In this document: positions 59,197-64,000 of the stretch, piece after piece
How the letters are laid out: the number at the start of each line of letters is the position of its first letter
How positions within the stretch are numbered: position 1 is the first letter of the stretch
Source of the DNA: Chryseobacterium caseinilyticum
GTDB lineage: Bacteria > Bacteroidota > Bacteroidia > Flavobacteriales > Weeksellaceae
Reading direction: 5' to 3'
Length of the DNA stretch: 64,000 nucleotides
NCBI RefSeq assembly: GCF_014837145.1
Contig: NZ_JACYFS010000003.1
Span: 37,397 to 101,396, forward strand
The notes under the pieces: model-generated
Databases searched by the model: none
Seen by the model: the letters and a program-made list of their open reading frames with translations, nothing else
What the model was told of the DNA's origin: nothing
Translations under genes and position numbers: made by a program

Positions 59197-60528
59197 ATGT
59201 ATAGTTTTTCACCAAAATTAAAATCAACTTCTCTCATACTTCTTGTTGTAGGTTTGGTTCTTTTCATAGCCGGTTATTTCCTGAATAGCGGTTTATCTAC
59301 TGAGAAAATTCAGCACATGATGCATGAAGTACACGCTTCAGGTCATGATGCACCTACGCACTCAAGCCAGCAGGTGGGTCCACAGGACGAGCAGGCTCAT
59401 CTTGAGCACGCAACAATGCAGATTCACAATTCGCCATTGGCATCTATTCACTTTGTAGCTGTATTTTTCTTCGGAATCAGTGCTGCAGTATTGTTTTTCT
59501 ACTGTATTCAGCACGCAGCTCATGCGGGATGGCCAATCATCATCACGAGAGTAATGGAAGCTATTGCTTCATACATTCCTTTCGGTGGAGCAATCCTGAT
59601 TGTGATTATGTTACTTAACATTTTCCACCAGGGACATTTGTTCCACTGGATGGATCCGGATTTGACAGATCCTACATCAGCACACTTTGATGTAATCCTG
59701 TTTGAAAAGAAAATTTTCCTGAATATTCCTTTCTACGCGATCAGAACATTTATCTATGTTTGTGGAGCATCATTCTTTGCATGGAAACTTAAGGCACAGT
59801 CTAAAAAAGTAGATGATACAAAATCTCTGGTTGAGTATCAGTTCCTTTACAGATGGGCTGTTGGTTACATTGCATTCTTCGGATTTGCTTCTGCAGCATG
59901 GGCTTGGGATTGGTTGATGTCTATTGACCCTCACTGGTATTCAACAATGTATATCTGGTATTCAATGGTAAGCTGTCTTTCAAGTGGTGTTGCGGTTATT
60001 ATTTTACTAAGTGTTTATCTTAAGAAAAATGGTTTCCTTCCACAGTTTAATGACAATCACTTACACGATTTAGGAGTTTTCCTTTTCGCTACAAGTTTAC
60101 TTTGGACGTATACGTGGTTTGCACAGTTCATGTTGTACTGGTACGCAAACATTCCTGAAGAGGTAAATTATTTCTTCGGAAGATTCCAGCACTATTCGCC
60201 TACTTTCCTTCCGATGTTGGTATTCAACTTCCTTTTACCTTTATTGGTATTGGTAAGCAGCAGCATCAAGAGAAATTACAAAGTGGTAACTACAATGGCC
60301 TGCATCGTTATCTTCGGTCACCTTTTAGATTACTTTAATATGGTAATGCCGGGAACAGTTGGTCCTTTCTGGAAAACACCTGAATTACTTTTATTGGTAG
60401 CAGGAGCGGTATTGTTTGTAGTTGGACTGTTTATGTTTACTGTGCTTTCTGCATTGTCTAAACTGAAACTGATTCCTACAGGTAACCCTTACCTTCACGA
60501 ATCTGAAATCTACGAATATCCTTTCTAA
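59197..60528 (+). CDS. actF: Alternative complex III subunit ActF
   Basis: The second large membrane subunit (443 residues, about 10 helices), related to ActC and to NrfD-type proteins. A His-rich loop lies between the first two helices (HMMHEVHASGHDAPTHSS, residues about 35-52), a region with possible metal-binding character. WAWDWLMSIDPHWYSTMYIW (about 227-246) is the family motif. It is the last gene of the operon and is followed by a strong terminator. Confidence 0.93.
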   Translation: MYSFSPKLKSTSLILLVVGLVLFIAGYFLNSGLSTEKIQHMMHEVHASGHDAPTHSSQQVGPQDEQAHLEHATMQIHNSPLASIHFVAVFFFGISAAVLFFYCIQHAAHAGWPIIITRVMEAIASYIPFGGAILIVIMLLNIFHQGHLFHWMDPDLTDPTSAHFDVILFEKKIFLNIPFYAIRTFIYVCGASFFAWKLKAQSKKVDDTKSLVEYQFLYRWAVGYIAFFGFASAAWAWDWLMSIDPHWYSTMYIWYSMVSCLSSGVAVIILLSVYLKKNGFLPQFNDNHLHDLGVFLFATSLLWTYTWFAQFMLYWYANIPEEVNYFFGRFQHYSPTFLPMLVFNFLLPLLVLVSSSIKRNYKVVTTMACIVIFGHLLDYFNMVMPGTVGPFWKTPELLLLVAGAVLFVVGLFMFTVLSALSKLKLIPTGNPYLHESEIYEYPF

Positions 60529-60551
60529 GGTTTCGTCACAGAATATATTAC

Positions 60552-60582
60552 AAAAGACTGGTCTTCGGATCAGTCTTTTTTT
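60552..60582 (+). terminator. act operon terminator with UUCG loop
   Basis: An 11-pair stem (one G-U pair) closed by the stable C(UUCG)G tetraloop, followed by T's. No cytochrome oxidase gene follows. Confidence 0.92.
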
Positions 60583-60596
60583 GTGCTGAATTTTTT

Positions 60597-60626
60597 GGTT
60601 GGATGTTGGAAGATGGATGCTGGAGG
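60597..60626. repeat. Degenerate GTTGGATG-type repeat
   Basis: GGTTGGATGTTGGAAGATGG and GATGCTGGAGG form three or four imperfect copies of a GGATGTTGGA-type unit in the 262-base gap after the act operon. Nothing else is seen in that gap. Confidence 0.5.
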
Positions 60627-60790
60627 TTATCTATCGCTTATAATGAAAACATATTTTGTACTCTTTACAAAGAATAAATCTCCCGTAACAAAAACTAAAT
60701 TGAGAGCACTCATTAAATAATTATAAATTCAAGACAACTATTCCGGATTTTCTTCGTCTTTATAATAAATATTAAAAAAACAAATAAACT

Positions 60791-61807
60791 ATGAATTTCA
60801 AAATTAAAACTTCTTTTCTGCTGCTTTTTGTCCTGAACTTTTTCTTTGCCCAAACCATTACTTTCGTTTCTGAAAGAAGCGGACAACCACTTACCAAAGT
60901 TTCTGTTTTCGGCAAAGACGGAAATATTCTCGGCTTTTCTGACATTGATGGTAAAATTGAAAAATCTGCTGTTAAACCTGAACAGGAAAAATTTAAACTT
61001 ATCTATGACAATTTGGTATTGGCAGAACTTTCTTATGCAGAGATCAATAAAGATGTTGTAAAACTAAATGATAAAGTAAAAGAAATAGAAACTGTAGTCA
61101 TTAAAAAATCAAAGCCCGCCAAATATCTTTTCATCAAAGGAAATTTTAATGCTTATGTGACGGTCAACAATATGCTTAACTGCTATGTAGACGGTGTTGC
61201 AACCTATGTTTTCGACAATAAAACAAGAAAGGTTAAAGACATTCATGTTGAACAGTACAGGATTTTCCGTCTTGAAAGTGCTACTAATGAGAAGAAAGAA
61301 ACAGGATCGTGGGATTACAATTCGTGGATGGAAATGCCAAAAATGAAGAATGTAGGAAATTATGAAGACTATCAAACGAGAAGATTCAAAATAAAAGAAC
61401 TCAAAGGCACATTCAAAGACGAGATTGAAGTTACGGGAGAGGCATTTCAGGAAAAAGAACTTTCTTTCCTGGGCTACAGAATCTATGACCTCAGATCAGT
61501 CATGAACCTTTCATTTGAAAAAGAATCAAAAAAACAGCTGAGAGATTTTACAGAATACAACGAGATTATGTACATAAAACTGAAGCATAAAAGCGAGGCT
61601 GACTATAATCAGGTGATTGTTTACAAAAATTTTCACCCAACAGAACTTGATTATGCCGATAAAGATAGTGTGCAAGAAGTAAAATACAACAAAAACCAAA
61701 GCAACTACAGCACAAAATACTGGGAAGATCCTTCATTTCCGAATATGCAGACTGTTTTCAGTTCATTCTTTAAAGATGATTTAAAGGAAAAACAAAACGC
61801 CAAATAA
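60791..61807 (+). CDS. Exported protein with a carboxypeptidase-regulatory-like domain
   Basis: A 338-residue protein with a signal peptide (1-21, ending LNFFFAQ). Residues 22-90 (TITFVSERSGQPLTKVSVFG, then DIDGKIEKS) look like a CarboxypepD_reg-type beta domain common in Bacteroidota outer-membrane proteins. The rest is unrecognised and Lys/Glu-rich. Its role is unknown. A single-gene unit. Confidence 0.65.
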   Translation: MNFKIKTSFLLLFVLNFFFAQTITFVSERSGQPLTKVSVFGKDGNILGFSDIDGKIEKSAVKPEQEKFKLIYDNLVLAELSYAEINKDVVKLNDKVKEIETVVIKKSKPAKYLFIKGNFNAYVTVNNMLNCYVDGVATYVFDNKTRKVKDIHVEQYRIFRLESATNEKKETGSWDYNSWMEMPKMKNVGNYEDYQTRRFKIKELKGTFKDEIEVTGEAFQEKELSFLGYRIYDLRSVMNLSFEKESKKQLRDFTEYNEIMYIKLKHKSEADYNQVIVYKNFHPTELDYADKDSVQEVKYNKNQSNYSTKYWEDPSFPNMQTVFSSFFKDDLKEKQNAK

Positions 61808-61833
61808 AAAACGCTCATATAAAAGGTTTTATT

Positions 61834-61841
61834 TAAATTTG
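61834..61841 (+). promoter_or_regulatory. -7 promoter element of the lipoprotein-apt unit
   Basis: TAAATTTG followed by CAAC. It leaves a leader of about 90 bases to the ATG at 61936, longer than for the other genes here, in which I see no clear structure. Confidence 0.5.
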
Positions 61842-61935
61842 CAACAAACCACCATCCATTGAAATCGCTATAATTTGGAGAAACAAACATGATATAGCGA
61901 TTGCATGTGGCCAGGAAAAAAATAAATACGTACAT

Positions 61936-63114
61936 ATGAAAAAGGTTAGATTCTTTTTACTGATTGCTGGTCTCGCACTTCTTACATCGTGTAAGAAAGA
62001 CCATGTAGACGCAAGTTCCACACAGTCTTTGCAGTCGAGCATTAACGATATGACGTCGAGTCTGAACACACTGCAGCAGATTAAATTTAATGAAGCTTTA
62101 TACGTACTCAAAACTTTCGGTGTAGAGGCTGAAGGTGACATTAATGAACTGAAAGCTCTAGGCAAACTGATTGACGGTAAAAAAGTACCTGAAATTCTTT
62201 CTCTTGCCGATCAGGTGGCACAGAAAAACAATATGGACTGGACGAGCACAGCTCCGCCATCTTTAGGTGAAATGGATATTTTCGGAGATCTGAATCCGAA
62301 AGAAGTAGATTCAAATGACGTTCGCGCCAGCTCTGTAAATCTTATCACAAGATATTCCGGAGACACGGGAAGTGGTCCGACTGCCGTACAGATCATCCCG
62401 AAACTGGTAGATGCATCAGGAAATCCGGTTTCTTTCAGTGGTGCCACTTTGGAGACTACTCTTGAAGTTTTCAACAATGGTGTAAAACTGTCTACCGCAA
62501 AAAATATCATGCTGGATAATAATTTTAAAGGATTTTATTTAAAATTTTCTTCGCTTTCGGCAGAAAGGGTGACCGATGGTAAAATTGATATCACCGTATC
62601 TGTAAAAACCTCTGCGAAGACTTTAAAAATGACAAAAATAGGTTTGGATGTCAATCCTTCTGCTTTAAAAATGCCGGCACCTCCAAAAGTAGATTCCATA
62701 GCGATTACAGAACCAACTTTCCCGGATGTAACCACACCAACAGGAACACCTGCAGATCCTTCAACAACAACTCCGGCAACGCCAAAGCAGCCAACAGCAG
62801 ATCCAAAAGCTACAGTAAATAAATTTTTGAATAATGTAAGTTCTCAAAATCTGAAAGCCGCATTTGACGCATCAAGCAACCCAAGTTGGGGAAGTTATGA
62901 TGCTTTTTCAAACCCAACTTCAGGTTTTGGAGCGGTAAAAAATGTTTCTGTAAAAAATATCAGTACCAACGCATCCAATCCTAATGCTGCAAGTGTAAAT
63001 GCAACTTACGACGTCACTGACAAAAGCGGAAAAACAACGGCTCTGAAAGTAACTTTCGGACTGAAAAATGTAAACGGAGACTGGAAAATTTCAAGCTATA
63101 AAATCAATCCTTAA
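61936..63114 (+). CDS. Lipoprotein with a C-terminal NTF2-like domain
   Basis: A 392-residue lipoprotein (lipobox LTSC, Cys19). The part up to about 240 is unrecognised. Residues 262-290 form a Pro/Thr-rich linker (TTPTGTPADPSTTTPATP). The last 100 residues (ATVNKFLNNVSSQNLKAAFD, then WKISSYKINP) look like the DUF4878/NTF2-type domain, which ends in a similar 'GDWKI....' strand. Its stop overlaps the apt start by one base (TAATG), so the two are translationally coupled. Confidence 0.65.
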   Translation: MKKVRFFLLIAGLALLTSCKKDHVDASSTQSLQSSINDMTSSLNTLQQIKFNEALYVLKTFGVEAEGDINELKALGKLIDGKKVPEILSLADQVAQKNNMDWTSTAPPSLGEMDIFGDLNPKEVDSNDVRASSVNLITRYSGDTGSGPTAVQIIPKLVDASGNPVSFSGATLETTLEVFNNGVKLSTAKNIMLDNNFKGFYLKFSSLSAERVTDGKIDITVSVKTSAKTLKMTKIGLDVNPSALKMPAPPKVDSIAITEPTFPDVTTPTGTPADPSTTTPATPKQPTADPKATVNKFLNNVSSQNLKAAFDASSNPSWGSYDAFSNPTSGFGAVKNVSVKNISTNASNPNAASVNATYDVTDKSGKTTALKVTFGLKNVNGDWKISSYKINP

Positions 63115-63650
63115 TGGCGTCTCAGGAACTTGTAAAGAGATTAAACCAGACAATAGAAAATATTCCTGATTTTCCTATTGACGGAATTCAGTTTAAAGAT
63201 ATTTCGACCATTTTTCTGGATCATCAGCTTTATAAAGATGTGATCGCAGATTTTGTACAGTTCAGCAAAGGAAAAATCGATGCAGTCTGCGGAATAGAAA
63301 GCCGTGGCTATCTGTTTGGAGTTGCTATTGCTTCCGCGCTGGAAGTTCCATTCATTTTAATCAGAAAAGCAGGGAAACTGCCCCCGCCGGTCATTTCTGA
63401 AAGCTATGACCTTGAGTACGGAAGTGCTGTGATTGAAACCCGTGAAGGTCAGATTGAAAAAGGACAGCGTATACTGATTCACGACGATCTCCTGGCAACG
63501 GGCGGAACTACCGAAGCTGCCGCAAAACTGGTTGAAAAACAAGGTGCAGAAGTCTCGCAGTTCAGCTTTCTGATTGGTTTAAAAGACCTTAAAGGAGATG
63601 AAAAATTAAAGAAATTCAATGCGGAAATTTACCGCACTTTAGAATATTAA
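63114..63650 (+). CDS. apt: Adenine phosphoribosyltransferase
   Basis: Salvages adenine with PRPP to give AMP. The 178-residue protein has the type I PRT motifs DFPIDGIQFKDIST (about 18-31), CGIESRGYLFG (about 60-70) and the PRPP loop ILIHDDLLATGGTTEAA (about 119-135). The start ATG overlaps the stop of the lipoprotein gene by one base. It uses the PRPP made by prs at 39.9 kb. Confidence 0.95.
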   Translation: MASQELVKRLNQTIENIPDFPIDGIQFKDISTIFLDHQLYKDVIADFVQFSKGKIDAVCGIESRGYLFGVAIASALEVPFILIRKAGKLPPPVISESYDLEYGSAVIETREGQIEKGQRILIHDDLLATGGTTEAAAKLVEKQGAEVSQFSFLIGLKDLKGDEKLKKFNAEIYRTLEY

Positions 63651-63703
63651 AATTTAAAACTAATAATACTCGCAAAGTATTTTGTAAATCATTCAGAAAC
63701 AAT

Positions 63704-63711
63704 TAAATTTG
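63704..63711 (+). promoter_or_regulatory. -7 promoter element of the terminal gene
   Basis: TAAATTTG with a TTG (63682-63684) at 19 bases, a full match, 22 bases before the ATG at 63733. Confidence 0.65.
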
Positions 63712-63732
63712 CAGTTCAATTTTTAAGAATTT

Positions 63733-64000
63733 ATGGCAAAATTGGGAAATAAGGCTCCGAACGAGCAGGAAGGTAAAGAAACAGTGGAATTCTTTAAAGA
63801 CCTTGACAGAGAAGCTTTAAACACAGAAAGATTCCTTGAAAAATATTCAAAACCATTAGGTATTGCTTTTGGTGTATTTTAGGCGTATTAGGATTTTTCG
63901 GATACCAGCAGTTTGTGGTAGCTCCAAAAAATGCTGAGGCAGTAAAAACTTATCTTTCTGCACAGAAAAATCTTACAGAAGGTAAAGATAAAGAAGCTTT
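63733..64000 (+). pseudogene. Membrane-anchored TPR-type protein, frame broken, cut by window end
   Basis: From the ATG at 63733 the reading frame is open for 49 codons (ending AFGVF) and then meets TAG at 63880. One base further on, the frame continues GVLGFFGYQQFVVAPKNAEA, the rest of a membrane helix and a soluble domain as in Bacteroidota TPR/YfgM-like proteins. Adding one T to the four-T run at 63877-63880 would join the two. It could be a real frameshift or a sequencing error in the homopolymer. The gene continues beyond the window. Confidence 0.7.

Noticed and set aside
51381..60528. Integrated element or defence island around the act operon
   Set aside because: Composition and neighbours are ordinary core genes, and no integrase, att repeat or defence gene was seen.

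Overview
The window is a stretch of AT-rich chromosome from a member of the Bacteroidota, class Flavobacteriia, most likely Chryseobacterium or a close relative in the Weeksellaceae. The evidence is the gldH gliding lipoprotein next to ricT, an alternative complex III (actABCDEF) operon, a GSIII-type glutamine synthetase, GLPGLI, DUF3078, DUF4919 and DUF6122 family proteins, many short lipoproteins with a Cys at residues 16-22, no obvious Shine-Dalgarno sites, and repeated promoters with the Bacteroidota -7 element TAnnTTTG. It reads as conserved core chromosome. I found no rRNA, tRNA, CRISPR array, prophage or insertion sequence.

Layout. 0-9.6 kb (+ strand): hflX, a DUF4919 protein, a CPA1 antiporter, an AlkD-like repair protein, an exported-protein operon (lipoprotein plus two related proteins that resemble the DUF4836 type), a DUF6122 membrane protein and a ChaA-like exchanger. 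9.6-12.7 kb: truncated haemoglobin, a YkgJ-type Cys-cluster protein with a decayed second copy of its 3' end 0.9 kb downstream, a DUF1801 protein and a low-complexity secreted protein. 12.8-16.3 kb (- strand): gdhA, dprA, rhomboid protease. 16.5-22.2 kb: a DUF3078 outer-membrane protein, then the Fe-S assembly genes sufA-sufB-sufC-sufD (- strand), with a DUF2683 antitoxin/YoeB toxin pair lodged between sufB and sufC; the toxin's 5' end appears frameshifted. 22.3-26.8 kb: GLPGLI protein, TonB-C-like protein, beta-barrel candidate, tadA, coaX, M23 peptidase. 26.8-30.8 kb: a repeat-rich zone around a DUF6261-like gene, an M1 aminopeptidase and a DinB-like protein. 30.8-35.2 kb (- strand): a nucleosidase-like two-domain protein and a long MORN/YwqK-repeat protein. 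35.5-43.7 kb: glnN, then sufS, rplY, prs, an SGNH lipoprotein and a FadL porin (- strand). 44.0-51.3 kb (+ strand): ricT-gldH-PBP1A, selO and a polytopic membrane protein. 51.4-60.5 kb: a SPOR-like protein (- strand), then the complete actABCDEF respiratory operon. 60.8-64.0 kb: two exported proteins, apt, and the start of a membrane-anchored protein whose frame is broken by one missing T.

How the genes fit together. The act operon encodes a full quinol-to-cytochrome c electron-transfer complex but no cytochrome oxidase follows it. The suf genes make the Fe-S clusters that such complexes need; the desulfurase sufS is about 19 kb away from sufBCD. gdhA and glnN give two ammonium-assimilation enzymes. 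prs, apt and possibly the nucleosidase-like protein touch purine metabolism. Most transcription units end in strong hairpins, several of them bidirectional between convergent genes.

I see no clear new multi-gene system. The best leads are the toxin-antitoxin pair inside the suf operon with its broken toxin start, the duplicated ykgJ 3' end bracketing an AT-rich lipoprotein gene, the Cys-rich extension of RicT, the nucleosidase-like protein, and the structured repeats at 27.0-28.0 and 30.0 kb. All family assignments come from reading motifs by eye; no database search was run.
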